DNA of 64,000 nucleotides from Ephydatia muelleri (GCA_013339895.1 JABACO010000002.1:7224924-7288923); one strand, 5' to 3'. Counted from the stretch's first letter, positions 12,230 to 25,061 are shown. Numbers and translations are program-made. Notes: generated from the letters alone by a model not told the origin.

Positions 12230-13570
12230 TAGGGGGGGAACATGGTTCTGGCGCAAGGGGGGGAACATGGTTCTGGCACTAGGGGGTGAACATGTTTCTT
12301 GCGCAAGGGGGAAAGATGATTCTGGCGCAAGGGGGAACATGGTTCTGGCACAAGGGGGGAACATGGTTCTGGCACAAAGGGGGAACATGCAAGGGGAGAA
12401 CATGGTTCTGGCGCAAGGGGTGAACATGGTTCTGGTGCAATGGGGGAACATGGTTCTGGTGCAAGGGGTGAACATGGTTCTGGTGCAAGGGGGAACATGG
12501 TTCTGGCACAAGGGGTGAACATGGTTCTGGTGCAAGGGAGAACATGGTTCTGGCGCAAGGGGTGAACATGGTTCTGGTGCAATGGGGGAACATGGTTCTG
12601 GTGCAAGGGGTGAACATGGTTCTGGTGCAAGGGGGAACATGGTTCTGGCACAAGGGGTGAACATGGTTCTGGTGCAAGGGAGAACATGGTTCTGGCGCAA
12701 GGGGTGAACATGGTTCTGGTGCAATGGGGGAACATGGTTCTGGTGCAAGGGGTGAACATGGTTCTGGTGCATTGGGGGAACATGGTTCTGGTGCAATGGG
12801 GGAACATGGTTCTGGTGCAAGGGGTGAACATGGTTCTGGTGCAAGGGGGAACATGGTTCTGGCACAAGGGGTGAACATGGTTCTGGTGCAAGGGAGAACA
12901 TGGTTCTGGCGCAAGGGGGTGAACATGGTTCTGGTGCAATGGGGGAACATGGTTCTGGTGCAAGGGGTGAACATGGTTCTGGTGCAATGGGGGAACATGG
13001 TTCTGGTGCAATGGGGGAACATGGTTCTGGTGCAAGGGGGAACATGGTTCTGGTGCAATGGGGGAACATGGTTCTGGTGCAATGGGGGAACATGGTTCTG
13101 GTGCAATGGGGGAACATGGTTCTGGTGCAATGGGGGAACATGGTTCTGGTGCAATGGGGGAACATGGTTCTGGTGCAATGGGGGAACATGGTTCTGGTGC
13201 AAGGGGTGAACATGGTTCTGGTGCAATGGGGGAACATGGTTCTGGTGCAATGGGGGAACATGGTTCTGGTGCAATGGGGGAACATGGTTCTGGTGCAAGG
13301 GGTGAACATGGTTCTGGTGCAATGGGGGAACATGGTTCTGGTGCAATGGGGGAACATGGTTCTGGTGCAATGGGGGAACATGGTTCTGGTGCAAGGGGGA
13401 ACATGGTTCTGGTGCAATGGGGGAACATGGTTCTGGCACAAAGGGGGAACATGGTTCTGGCACAAGGGGGGAACATGGTTCTGGCGCAAGGGGAGAACAT
13501 GGTTCTGGCACAAGGGGGAAACATGGTTGTGATGCAAGGGGTGAGCATGGTTCAGGTGCAAGGGTGGAAC
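12230..13570. repeat. 24-bp minisatellite array (GAACATGGTTCTGGTGCAA type)
   Basis: More than 50 tandem copies of a 23-24 bp unit with core GAACATGGTTCTGGTGCAAT and variants (GCGCAAG, GCACAAG, GTGCATT). The variants form higher-order blocks: for example 12535-12720 repeats the pattern of 12400-12560. Because the unit is 24 bp, most frames on both strands are open over hundreds of codons. These ORFs (PLHQNHVP or MVLVQWGN repeats) should not be read as proteins. Confidence 0.95.
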
Positions 13571-15270
13571 ATTCATTCACACACTTATAAAATCCACACA
13601 AAATGCTCCTTATTAATTCTGTATGTTGCATAAATAATTGTAACTTGTTCTGGATTAGACTCTAACATACAAATGTAGTCTACAGGTATCTCTGAGGGTC
13701 GACCTTGGTATGATACAAGGAACTACACACATCGGCAGGGTGCACTGTTTGCACATGTAGGTCGTTGTTTCTCTCCCCTTGCCTTTTCGTTCTGAGCATA
13801 CCACACAGTCCCTTTGTTTTGGCCGTCCATTTGGCTGTTCGATGTTTGTTGTTATGAAATGTCTTTCTGTTAGCCGATTAATTGTTGGTTCCTGGTGGCT
13901 CGTTTCTGCAGGAATGTTGAATTCGTCAGGCTTCAGTCCAGCTTCCACAGCTCCTGGGTAAGCTCAACTCGGAAGTGTTTGTGTGAAAGGATTTTTGGCC
14001 CTTCTTTTTCCTTTTGTAAGCAGTACAAAATGCATGCGTTGACGATTGCAACATCAATGAGGTGAAAGAACGCTTGTTGCCACCACTTCAGGCTGCGGTG
14101 GTAAAAACCATAGTAGCTTGCAAGTTGGTCATCTTTGTCTACTCCCCCCCCATGTACTGATTGTATTCATCAACTATTCTAGGCTTTTGTACTTCCTCTA
14201 CGTTCCCTGCACAGCTTGCTTTACGTCTCTTAGCAACAGTGGAGCTATCATCAATGGTGGTTAGCAAACACACTGCTCGCTTGTCCATCCATTTAATCGC
14301 CATAAGCGAGCCAAAGTGAGCTTCAATCATGTCTTTCTTGTTGATAGTGGCCTTCATTGCAGGTGGCATGCCACACCTGTCTGTTCGAACTGTTCCTGTG
14401 GCATCATAGCCTCGGCGATGCAAGTCCTCAAATAAGGTAGGGCTGTTATACCAATTGTCCATGTACACATGGTGCTCTGTGCCTTCTGTCCCTTCCAATA
14501 GCTTCAATACCACTGCGTGTGCGAGGCCCTTGCCATCTCTGTCCAAAGCATCATCCTTGCCTGTAAGTTGAAGTGTTATAGTTACATATGCACCATGTAT
14601 AGTACACTGTACTTACCAGTGTACAACCTCCAGTTGTAAACATAGCCAGTTTGTGAGTCTGCAAGGACAAATGCCTTCATTCCCCACTTTGTAGGCTTCG
14701 TAGGGGCGTACTGCTTAAAAATAAGTCGACCCTTAAAACTAACCATGGATTCATCTATGGACAATTCTTTGCCAAGTGGAAATGAATCCTGGCAATTTTT
14801 AACCAAACTGGTTATGAAGGGTCGCAACTCGAATATTGGGTCATGTCCTAGTTGGCCCTTCGAAATGTACAGTTCATTGTTATTTTGGTGCAGGAACTTC
14901 ATCAGCAATGAAAACCTGTTCCTCGTCATAATGCTGGAAACACATTTGGTTTGAAAGGGCCAAGATGTGCACCAATAGTCGTCAATGGCATGGTATGGTA
15001 CAAGGCCCATCACAATGATTGTGGCAACAAACTTTTTCACCTCTGCAGCATCGTGAGGTACCTGCTTCCATGCTGATGCTCGGGACTTTGGCTTCACGGT
15101 GTTGCTACAGATGTACTGGTCAGCATAGAGATTTGTTTGGTCTGCAATACTTGACAGTATTTCATCACTTATCAACAGCTTGAAGAAGTCCAGCACAGAT
15201 TTGCCCATATCCACAGTGCATGCATGCCCTTGTGGTGTATCATGTGATGTGGTTGTGGTGGTTGTAGTTA

Positions 15271-15380
15271 TAGGTGGGTGTAGCTGTGTGGTGGATGTAG
15301 GTGGGTGTAGCTGTGTGGTGGATGTAGGTGGGTGTAGCTGTGTGGTGGATGTAGGTGGGCGTAGCTGTGTGGTGGTTGTG
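15271..15380. repeat. 27-bp tandem repeat inside PB-1
   Basis: About four copies of a 27-bp unit with GGTGGGTGTAGCTGTGTGGT encode TSTTQLHPP repeats on the minus strand, in the low-complexity N-terminal region of the transposase before its catalytic domain. Confidence 0.85.
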
Positions 15381-15490
15381 GGCTGGAGTGCGCTAAACTC
15401 GTCGCAAATGAAGTCGTCAGTGAAGCCATCGAACTCCTGGTTGGGTATCTCCTCGCGCGGGACTAGGTGTTCACAGGTTTCCATCTCTTC

Positions 15491-15528
15491 GCATGACCAG
15501 AGATAATATGTATTATCTCTGGCATGAC
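15491..15528. repeat. 24-bp palindrome flanked by 7-bp direct repeats
   Basis: GCATGAC occurs at 15491-15497 and again at 15522-15528. Between them is an almost perfect 24-bp palindrome, CAGAGATAAT followed by its complement. The arrangement looks like a tiny insertion with a target duplication in the PB-1 N-terminal coding region. Confidence 0.5.
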
Positions 15529-16714
15529 AGGTACCCTCCAACTCAACTCATCGTTCATAGGGTCATCGAGCATACTAATTACAGCGTCAACATTGAACAA
15601 AGCTCGCTTAGCCATCTGCTCGTTCTGTGGGCCAACGAAATGTAGCAGCTGGCTTTGCGCGCGTGCTGACGCGTGAGGATACTATTATCAACCATTTTCC
15701 AACCAAATCATGTACCGCTGTAAGCTAGATACGTTAAGCTAGTGGTCTGGGGACCCTAGCATGATGTAGGCTATTAAACTAGTGCACGAAAACCCGCCAT
15801 CCGCAAATGTATATAATAGAGTACAATATTCACAAAGTGATAAGAAACAATATATATGCATATGAGAACTCGGACAAAATTTCAGAACAGGACCAAGGAG
15901 AAACCAAAGTGGGAAAAAGGGACAATGAAACCAATAATTTTTAAAAGACAAAAAAGAAATACCAAACACACTGAAGCCAACAGGCAAAACAACAGAATAA
16001 TAACACTGCATGCAATATGTGAACAAAACAAATGATGCTGTTTGTATTGTGCAAAGATCTATGGACATCATTGGTTCACTTCCTTCCAATTGTCCACGTG
16101 TTTCTCCTTGTTATCATCCAGATCAAGCCTCTTGTATTGTTCTCTGTAGAATGCTAGGAAAAGCCTGCAGAGAGGAAAAGTAAATCAACTTGTCTCTATC
16201 ACCTTCAGACTGTCATGCACATGTACATGTAAGGACATGATTATTATATACTTTACATTGTCACTACTTTAAATGACCTATTTGGAGCATGAAAAGTACA
16301 GTTATTGAAACTTATTATCTGTAATGTACATTATGTATGCGCGCTGGGTCAGTTGAGGCAGTTGAAATAACTGTATACGTAAATAATAACTAGAGCCATT
16401 GTATTGATTTCCTTCAGGGAAGCGTAGAGATACCATTTGCTCATGAAACAGACAACTAGGAGCAAATTCCTTGCCTTTAAAAAAGTTCTGCCCACCACAT
16501 CTAGCTTCAAGTCCGCATGGTTAAAGCTGAGAGGCACCATGAACTGGATATATATTTCGAAAAAAACGTGAAGCTAGATTTAGCCATGCCACCACTCTGA
16601 TCTCTCTCCTGTTGAATTTAGGGATTCACTTTCATTATGTTACCATAGACTTTTTTTTAAAAGCAGCTTTTTGTGATGAATTCAGCTTTCGACATTCTCT
16701 GGACAGTATAAGAA

Positions 16715-16915
16715 GGTGGACCTGTTACCCAACGCCATAATGAATTGTGTGATGCTCTAGGTGATTTGGCTACTATTGTGTACAAAGAGGTAGTAAGACA
16801 ACCCATTGTGCAGGATGCAAATTATGTCAAAGGTAGACCAGCTTTGATTGCTGACCTCAGCATACTAGGAGTGTGGCTACCACAAACTGTGGAGATGCTA
16901 GATATCGTGTCATAG
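16715..16915 (+). pseudogene. Retroelement-like C-terminal fragment
   Basis: A 66-codon open stretch ending in TAG contains GGPVTQRHNELCDALGDLA. The GG..RHNE.CD pattern resembles a region seen after reverse transcriptase in some invertebrate non-LTR elements. No reverse transcriptase is present upstream. The family call is tentative. Confidence 0.3.
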
Positions 16916-18036
16916 ACTGTTTTGTTTTCATTCTGAGCATGATTAAAAATATTAATATATCTATTTAAAAACATTAAAGGGTCTTAAATTCAACTTTCAT
17001 AAACCAACAGAAAATAGATGGCTTCAATGATGCTTAGATGCACGTATTGTGATTAGGTAATTCATATCTATGATACAAAATGGGATTAACAGATCTGGCA
17101 GTAAAAAAACCTATTTGAAACAGTAAAGTACAACATTGCAATGGAAAGAACTCTTAGATTTACAATTATAATTTATACCAAGATGAAGTTGTTGGAATCT
17201 ATAATACAAAACTATCTAAACCAAGTGTAATTAAGTACTTTAAACAATGAACAGATAGAATGAAAAATAACAAAACGTTTCAAACAATGGTTATAAATTA
17301 TCAATTGCAATTCAAAGCAAAAAGGTATAATACAACAATGCAATGAGCTTTAATAGATGGCAGAGAGCATACCTTGTCTTTTATGTTGATATTTGGTCCA
17401 AATGACACCCTTGTCACTGGCCCTGTCAAGAGCTGTCTGACCTTTCTGTATGTACGTGTACAAACCTGTGTAAATGTACATGTATGGTAGTGTGAAATAA
17501 AGTATGCACTCCACTTCATATTGGGGTACTTCCATGCTATGTGATTTAAGATAGGTACACACGCTTCACCTACATACTAGTATATTATCTCTGGCTGAAA
17601 TAACGCTGTTACGCTAATTCTCCTGTACTCCAATTCATCGTTACAAGGTTTCAAAGAATCCAATCTTCCCCTGCAGGCCCGATGATATCAGAGATGACTT
17701 AATTAAGAGCTTCGTCACCTGACTCAGAGCGATTAGCCTTCTAAGTGATCATTTCCACTCGGGTGATGAGAATTCTGAAATTAAACACTTAAAACACAGC
17801 TGATGCATAAAGTACTAGATTTTTGCCGGTAGCCTAAAAGTAAAAATAAATGATGTGATACTTAACCGATTATACGCGGAATTGTTATAGTAACTATGTT
17901 TATCATTTTCATGCATGGTATCAGAGTCGGTCCGTACTGTACCGCATGGTGTGGACTGAATATTTGAGAGAGAATTTAGCCTAAGAGACCATGCTCGGTA
18001 CGAAATGTTATCAAGCATCAGGTATCAGGAATCAGG

Positions 18037-18895
18037 AAAACGTTATCGCACTTTTTGTAGATGAAACTCATTGTGTCAAGTCCTGGTGAGTCGTTTTCAT
18101 AATCACGCAGGCCTATAATTTCATTGTACATTTATAGGGGTCAAAACTTCAGTAAGGAGTTCTGTACTCTAATTTGTGCGAAATACGAAGCATTTTGTCT
18201 GATCAGGTACATGTTATGGCACTTACTGCCACAGTGACATCTGCAAGTCTAACAGCTATATGCCGCGATCTTGGTATGTCCTATCCATTTGTACTTTCAA
18301 AGTCTACCAACAGACCCAATATATTTTTGGCTGCATCTAAGAAACCAGATAGTATTAAAAATCTCAAAACGCTATTGCTATCAAAATAGATAGTACCAGT
18401 CAGAGATAGTATTAAAGATGCATTTCAATGCCTACTTGCGGAGCTGAAAAATAAAGAGGGCAACAACAGACAGAACCTTAATTTTTGCAGAAAGTATGAT
18501 GATGTGACATACATATACTTGTGGTTCATGTCTGCTTTAGGAAAAGAAGCTTTTGAACCTATTGGTGCTGTCGATTCTACAACATCCTGTATGGTGGACA
18601 TGTTCATGCAGTGCTTGCACTGAACCTAACATAAGAACAACCTTATTGGAAAGATTCAGAGACCCCACCAGCTCTCAATGAATTGTGGTCACAACAATAG
18701 CATTAATTTGGGATGGGTCTTGATTGCCCTGTAAAATTTATCATTGGAGTTTACCATTTGATGTTGAGACCTACCTACAGGAAATTGGCAGAGCTGGAAG
18801 AGACAGTAGACCTGCTTATGCAAACCTCTACTATGGTGGGCGTAACAGATATGCTGATAACAACATATTGTGCGAATGAAGACATGCATATGTAG
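18037..18895 (+). pseudogene. RecQ-type DNA helicase pseudogene
   Basis: Helicase motifs are in the correct order but broken across frames. VDETHCVKSWG (motif II region, DETH in place of DEAH) ends at a possible donor at 18082. NFSKEFCTLICAKYEAFC follows after an acceptor near 18137. HVMALTATVTSASLTAIC (motif III) and SKSTNRPNIFLAASKK lie at 18190-18350 in another frame. QEIGRAGRDSRPAYANLYYG (motif VI) is at about 18775-18840. Several frame changes and stops separate them and motif I is missing. RecQ helicases are 3'-5' DNA helicases; this copy cannot make one. Confidence 0.7.
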
Positions 18896-19389
18896 AAGGA
18901 AATGTATTTTAGCTCACTTAGACAACACTGAGGACAATGATAATGAATGTATGTATACATGCTGTGATATATGTGCTTCAAAACAGCTAGTGGACATTCA
19001 TACATAATTCCATAAGTAGTGGTAACGATACAAATTCACATGCATAATTGTATATCCCATCTGCATGAATGATGTTTTTCTGATGATGAAATGAGATGTC
19101 AACAATTGATTTAATAATGACCATACGTGCGTCTAAAAGGGCATCACGCTGCTGGACTGAAGTCATATCAGACGTTGTTTGAAAAAAAAAACCTTGTATC
19201 ATGTGGTGCATCATTGAGCGTGTCCATTTTAAATATTTCCATAGCTGCAGTCAAAATATGTGCCTTACAACACTGTTTGATTATAATCCTCACTGGGATT
19301 CTACATTTTTTGAAGGAGTGCTAGTTATGTTTCAGTGGCATCCATAAATATGTTTAAAAATAATAATGTGCAGAAAACTAAAACACAAC

Positions 19390-20230
19390 TTACCACTTCT
19401 GATAGCTTGGAAAGTTCTGTGGTGCCTTAGATGTTTTTCCAAACCACATCCAAATTTAGCGAAAAAAGGCATGTAAGATTTCAGAATACGGGCTACCAAA
19501 TGGCACATGTTTGTGTACAAAGATTTACAATCTTCTTCAGGTGGTAATATACGATCCAGCAATATCTCATTCTTATTCGGTAAGACTGGAAAATCTTCCA
19601 ACCCACTAACATCAATACGATCTTATGCATGAAAATAATGTAATGACCTTGTCTGATGGTCTACTCTTACATCTTGTGGAGAGATGTTTGTATCAATGTT
19701 GTCACCCACCAGTTTAAATGTTGCCATCTTGTATGGATTTAGCAACAACAGTATCATTTACCTCAGAACTATTCGATGATGTGTCTAGGCAGAGAGAGGT
19801 GTCTGGGGAACATAACGTGGCAGAACTATCTTCAGTGATCACTGAAATGGCGGGTGAACTTATGCGTTTGTCACTCTCTATTGTACTCCCACTACCAGCT
19901 GAATAAGAATGAAACTCATATGAAGAAATGAGCGGTCAACGGAAGTCAAGAAATAATTCCCGGTTTGCGTAATCACGACATTCATGTACTTCGGTAAATC
20001 GTTCCATACACAGTATGGGACAAGCGTACTAGATGTTTTCCCCAACTTAGCTCCCTTAAGATTGTTAGTGCCGCACATTTGACTAGATATTTAAGTATGT
20101 CACCAGACATTTCTCGACGAAGGTCTCGGTTCCATTGAATTTGCTGGGCCTTTTTTTCTAATGTACGCGAAGTCAATAAGTTGAGATTCTCATCATAATA
20201 TTCCACAGTCTATAACTTCAAAACTTTGTA
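19390..20230 (-). pseudogene. DUF6589-like conserved protein, broken copy
   Basis: The minus strand reads in pieces: EYYDENLNLLTSRTLEKKAQ at about 20200, then after a frame change VPYCVWNDLPKYMNVVITQT. Next come an acidic segment at about 19900-19740, FKLVGDNIDTNISPQD near 19720, and LPPEEDCKSLYTNMCHLVAR near 19540, ending at a GTAAGT donor near 19393. The GDNID and paired LVARILK segments resemble a protein family (DUF6589, from memory) that is abundant in sponge and cnidarian genomes and of unknown function. It converges on the RecQ pseudogene. Confidence 0.4.
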
Positions 20231-20239
20231 GTCCTGTTG

Positions 20240-22470
20240 TCTATTCCCTTATGAAACATATAGCAGATTAATATTCATAAAGCAACTATTATTTTAAACA
20301 TAAGTTCAAAATTCGGTTCCATATCCTCCACTAAAGTATTCCATATTAGATTTCATATACTCGTCTCGTGCCCACAAAAATCGAAAAGAAGTGTGCCGCG
20401 CGCTCTTTTCTGCTATTGCTGCTAACGTTACTAATGGCAAGGTTTGTTCCTCAATATTGAGCGCAAGCTCATTTATATACGCATAGACTACTGCATGGCG
20501 AAGTGGTCACTAAGTTATTAGTAGCTTGTTCAGCCAACAGCGTGCGTATCCATGACACTTATTCACGGTTGCTTGCTGTTGGTTATATAGTGTCGAAGCA
20601 CTACGCCTCGGTATCCTACAGTGGCATGCGCTATAATCTTGAGCACTAGCAGTGTATATATATAGCCGTGCGTGTTGTTCTACACGGGGAGGGGGGGGGG
20701 GGGGGGGGGGAGGGTGTTAATTGTTCTGTTGCGTTTTGCTGTGCACGAGTTGACCCATTTTGGTTACCAACCTTTCTCTATAAGTTAGATACTTATACGT
20801 ATGATCAATGGATGGAATATTTTTGCTCCCACAGCATTATAGGCACACTTGACGCCACAATCGTCTGCAATGAATTGCTACCCTCTATCGACGCGCACAG
20901 GTAATATTATTAGATGCGAGGGTCATAAATGTATTGCTCATGCAATTGATAACCACTACTTCAGGCTCTGGCTGTCAGTCCCTACTATAATAGCTTGAAT
21001 TAAGGGAGGGTGTAAGACGTAATATGGAAGTGATATGCTCTCAGTCTGCCCCAAAATTAAAGTATTGAAATAAATTAGTAATACATTATAAACTTGCGGC
21101 TGAGCCATTTTGGAATACTCCCAAACCAGCTCCCTGTGGGTTCACATGAAATAGTTCACATGATTATCGCATATTGGTCCATTAGGATTGCTCCCACATA
21201 GCCACACTACCCTGTACTCAACTGTAAGGGTGTGCACAGGTACACGAACAAAGCTGCAATCAGAAAATGTGTGAGCTAGTTTCCAATTGAAAGTGTGCAA
21301 TGGAGCCATTGTGGCATGCACGTGTGCAGCATTGGTGCAATGCTGGAAGCAGAGGATGGTTATTATGGACAGTGGGCAAGTCCTAGTTAGCTAAGGGATA
21401 GTGATTTGTGCAAAACATGTAACTAAACCATGAACCTCTAACCCAAATCCTGACATTACCATAAAAAGAGTTTGGAGCCTTTGATCATATGTGCTATACT
21501 TGATAAGGGTGCGCCCCCCTCCCTAAATCATGCGGTGTCAAGTTGATGTTATCTTATTTATAAACAGTTTGGACACACCTGAAGAATCAAAACCCTCCCT
21601 GCCTGGCTTATAGGGCCAAGGGTTGTGTAGAAAATACATCTAGGTTTACCACTGTTAATATTTGATAGGAACAAATAAATACACTGGCCACTAAAAATAT
21701 AGCTGTGCTTCACATCTCAAAATGAACTTGAATTTGTAGGGGTTGGATTTATAAGGCATGGCTGTATGGTGTGTGTGTATGTGTTTGTGAATTGTGTTAA
21801 TGTGAGGTATGTGTGTGGCTATATGTGAATCTCCATTATAAGTATATGGGACGTTTTATGACAAAACCAGGTTTGTGGTATATAAAATAAAACGACTATG
21901 AACTAGCATCAATTTCAAACCCACGTATCTTCCAAGCTAAACAACCCACGTCCTTCCTAGACTTATTGCCACATTAGTTCTGTATTTTATTCTATTTTTA
22001 CACACTATTAACCCTTTACACTTGTCCATACTAACATTCGGTAACCTTCAGGGTTAGGAACGTGTAAAACTTAACAAATGAGTCCTGTTGCTAGCAGATC
22101 GTTGAATTTTACGTGATCAATAATCAAGATATTGATGATCAATGTGAGAGCAATTTTCATGGTCATTTCGCGCCTGCATTCTTTATTTTAAAAGAGATTC
22201 CATTTACCTGTGAATATTAATAAGCATCAAAAGACCTACTGTTTGCTCCCTAATGCAAATCTTTCTTGTAAAAAACTTGATTCTTTGAGTACTGAACTTC
22301 ATGCCCTGTACTATCTGAAAGACGAGTACCCCTGTTCTATGTGGTGGGTGTTTTGGAGTAGAAGAGATAAACCCGTGCTCTACTAAAGTTACCGCACTTA
22401 TAAGGTCCACAGAAATTTTATAATGGGACTATGGTATAGGGCTTTTCAGTAGGTTTTTTTTTTTTTTTTA
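20240..22470. other. Gene-poor stretch
   Basis: I see no coding region with recognisable motifs here. It contains a G-run at 20685-20711 (26 of 27 bases G) and a T-run at about 22455-22470 just before the Ty3/gypsy remnant. Confidence 0.6.
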
Positions 22471-22479
22471 GAGCTCGTG

Positions 22480-25061
22480 GTGCTATGAAATACAAGAGCT
22501 GAACGGAGGACTGTAGGAAACCTACCGTTGCAGATCAGCCATGACAGTCCTCTGCCTTTTCCAGAAAGCAAGGGTCTGCAGCGATTACATGTTGGAACTG
22601 CAGGGAGCAAGGTCATATTCGGCGCAACTGCCCTCACAAACGGAATGAGCGTAAGAAGGCTCCCTGGCAGATATCAGCCGTAAGTTCCACGTTAATGGTT
22701 GAAGGTAGTATAGAGGGTCGCGTCACTAGAATGCTGGTAGACACGGGTTCTGCCGTGACCTTAGTGAGAGAGAATGTTTTAAGGAATGTTAAATTAGGAA
22801 ACTCGCGTAAATTGGAGGTGCTTCCCAATTCAGTGGTGGCAGCAAATGGGGGGAAATTGGACATTAGTGGGCAGTGTACAATGAGCATAAAAGTCACAGG
22901 AGCATCTAGTTATACTAGTTATACATGCGGCTACTGGTAAGTAGAAGTTGATAGTAGGGATAGAGACAAGACAGCATTTGTAACTCCGTCCATTTGGACT
23001 ATTTCAGTTTCGTGTCATGCCTTTCGGTTTGTGTGTGATTTCAGTTTACCCTTTGTGCTAGATACGGATGGTATGGGTGCAGTACTCGCCCAAAACGTGG
23101 ATGGGGTTGAAAGAGTGGTGGCATACGCTAGCAGGGCTCTGAGCCGAACTGAAAAGAAGTATTGTGCTATGAGGCGGGAAATGTTGGCTCTGGTGTGGGC
23201 TGCTCATCATTTCCGGCCACACCTCTACAGAAGAATGTTTACTTTACGCACAGATCATCACTGTTTACTATGGTTACATAATTTTAAGGAGCCAGAGGGT
23301 CAAGTGGCTCGTTGGTTGGATTGTTATCGGAATATGATTACACCGTTATACACCGCGAAGGTTAGCGGCACACTAATGCTGATGCGTTGTCCCGTGGCAG
23401 GTGCATGCAGTGTGGATTGGAGGAAAAGGAGGAGGGGACGGAAGAAGCTAACAGTTGTGATGCAGTGTCACACCTGATGCTGCCAACGTGAACGGAAGAG
23501 GAGATCAAGTCTTTTCAGAGTGCTGATCCCAACATACACCAGATGGTCTACTGGCTGGAATCTGACGCCACTCCTCGAGGATGTGCTTCATGGAGGCTTG
23601 TATCCCTGTGGGTGCAAAGGTGATATCTAACCTGGCGGCATGGGGGTGTTGTATCATTGTTGGGAGGACATACCAGGGAGTGGTCACACTGGTCTTGCCT
23701 GCAAATTTGGTGAATGGGGTATTGGAAGGCCTCCACAATACTTTAGTAGGGTGCCCTTTTTTATTTGGCCGTGTCAGAGAAAAGAGGTGGAACAATGGTG
23801 CAGGAGTTGTGATGTTTGTCTCTCCAGGAAATCTCCATCTCACAAGGCGAGAGCTCCAATGGAAATCAGTCAAACACTAGCTGCGACCCATACAGAGGGT
23901 TGCTATGGACATCGATGGCCCGCTCCCAGAAACCCCCAGAGGTAACAAGTATATCTTGGTGGTAGGGGAGTACACCAAATGGAAGGAAGCATTTCCATTG
24001 AAAGATACTGAGCCACTAACCATTGCCAAAGTGTTTGTAAATGAATTTGTGTGTATATTTGGGGTTCCAGATTCCCTGCACGCAGGCCAAGGGAGAAACT
24101 TTAAAGCCAAGGTCCTGAAAGAAGTGTTCCAGCTGTTGGGTGTCAAGAAGACACGGACAACTCTTTACCATCCTCAGAGTGATGGACTACATGTACATGT
24201 AGTCGAAAGGTTCAATAGAACTTTGTTAGATATGTTAAGTATGGCTGTAAAGGATGATGAGCGTGATTGGGACCTCCTCCTCCCTACCTTGTTGTTCGCA
24301 TATCGCACCAGTCGCCATGTTACAGCTGGGGTCCCTTTGAACTTATATGGTTGTGATGCCCGCCCGCTTACCTGAAGATGTATTGTTCTCTATTCCAGCC
24401 ACTGCTGAGGACCACCCCATTCAGTACGCTGATGTGCTTAAGAATCGATTGCAGTTGGCTTATAAACAAGTCAATCAGCATATGGCGGTGCAGCAAGGAC
24501 ATCAGGAGTCGTACGATGCTGACGTCCAGGGGGAACCATACTGTATTATTAATCTTGTTTTTCTACACTATCCAGCAGGTTTTTCTGCACAGACCTTGGC
24601 AGGGGCCTTTCAAAGTGGTCAAGGTCCTCGGACCTTCCATCTACAGGATTGTGGACTGTGCTAATGCCCGCAGGTGTAAGGTAGTACACTTCAACCAGAT
24701 GAAGCCTGCACCTTCGCACAGCACTGCAGAGGAAGATGATGAGTACTATGATGTAATTGTTCACAGTGTGCCGCCTGTTGGTATAGATCGTCAAGCCACC
24801 ATATTGGAGGTACCGAGGCAGCACCAATTGGAACATCCAGTACCCGAGATTGAGCAACCAGCAGTTGTACGCAGAGTTCCTCCACCAGCAGTGGAAGGTG
24901 CCCCAGCACTGAGGCGCTCTACCAGGATCAGCAGACCTCCTGTACGTTATGGAGACCCCGTGGTACTTTGGATACTCCTGAAATCTTTGAATGAGAATTG
25001 GAGTGGAGGACCACTCTTGGAAGAGAGGGAGCAGTGTAGTGGCATAACCTGTATCAAATGA
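22480..25061 (+). pseudogene. Ty3/gypsy LTR retrotransposon, internally deleted copy G1
   Basis: Retroelement modules appear in order. There is a gag zinc knuckle CWNCREQGHIRRNC at about 22590-22631, protease with LVDTGSAVTLV at 22737, and a scrap of reverse transcriptase (VMPFGL region near 23020). RNase H-like sequence with VLDTDGMGAVLAQNV follows from 23046, then an integrase zinc-binding part (CRSCDVCLSRK) near 23810 and an integrase core from 23905. The palm of reverse transcriptase, including its catalytic motif, is deleted. The integrase second Asp position reads LHAGQGRNF (Gly in place of Asp), and a 12-base insertion lies at 24190-24201. Several frame changes occur. It is inactive. 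Confidence 0.8.

Larger units (their letters stand above)
13655..15615 (-). pseudogene. piggyBac-family transposase, frame-disrupted copy PB-1
   Basis: The main exon (15541-14617) contains the piggyBac core, including PLGKELSIDESMVSFKGR with the first catalytic Asp. A 56-bp intron with a GTAAGT donor leads to the second exon from 14560, with VYMDNWYNSPTLFEDL carrying the second Asp. The GGVDKDDQ motif with the third Asp is in another frame because of a run of eight G at 14145-14152. A Cys-rich end follows at about 13655-13948 (CVVCSERKGKG, MCKQCTLPMC). A further frame change lies near 13950. The N-terminus, from ATG 15615, is also out of frame with the core. It is probably inactive, unless the G-run is an assembly error. 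Confidence 0.8.

Noticed and set aside
12137..13633. Long overlapping ORFs of 160-479 codons on both strands
   Set aside because: They all lie in the 24-bp minisatellite and exist because the period is a multiple of three with no stop in the unit. No conserved domain or splice context is present.
15739..16089. Minus-strand ORF of 116 codons with hydrophobic segments
   Set aside because: Hydrophobic residues follow from AT-rich sequence. There is no homologous pattern, no initiation context and no neighbouring exon.
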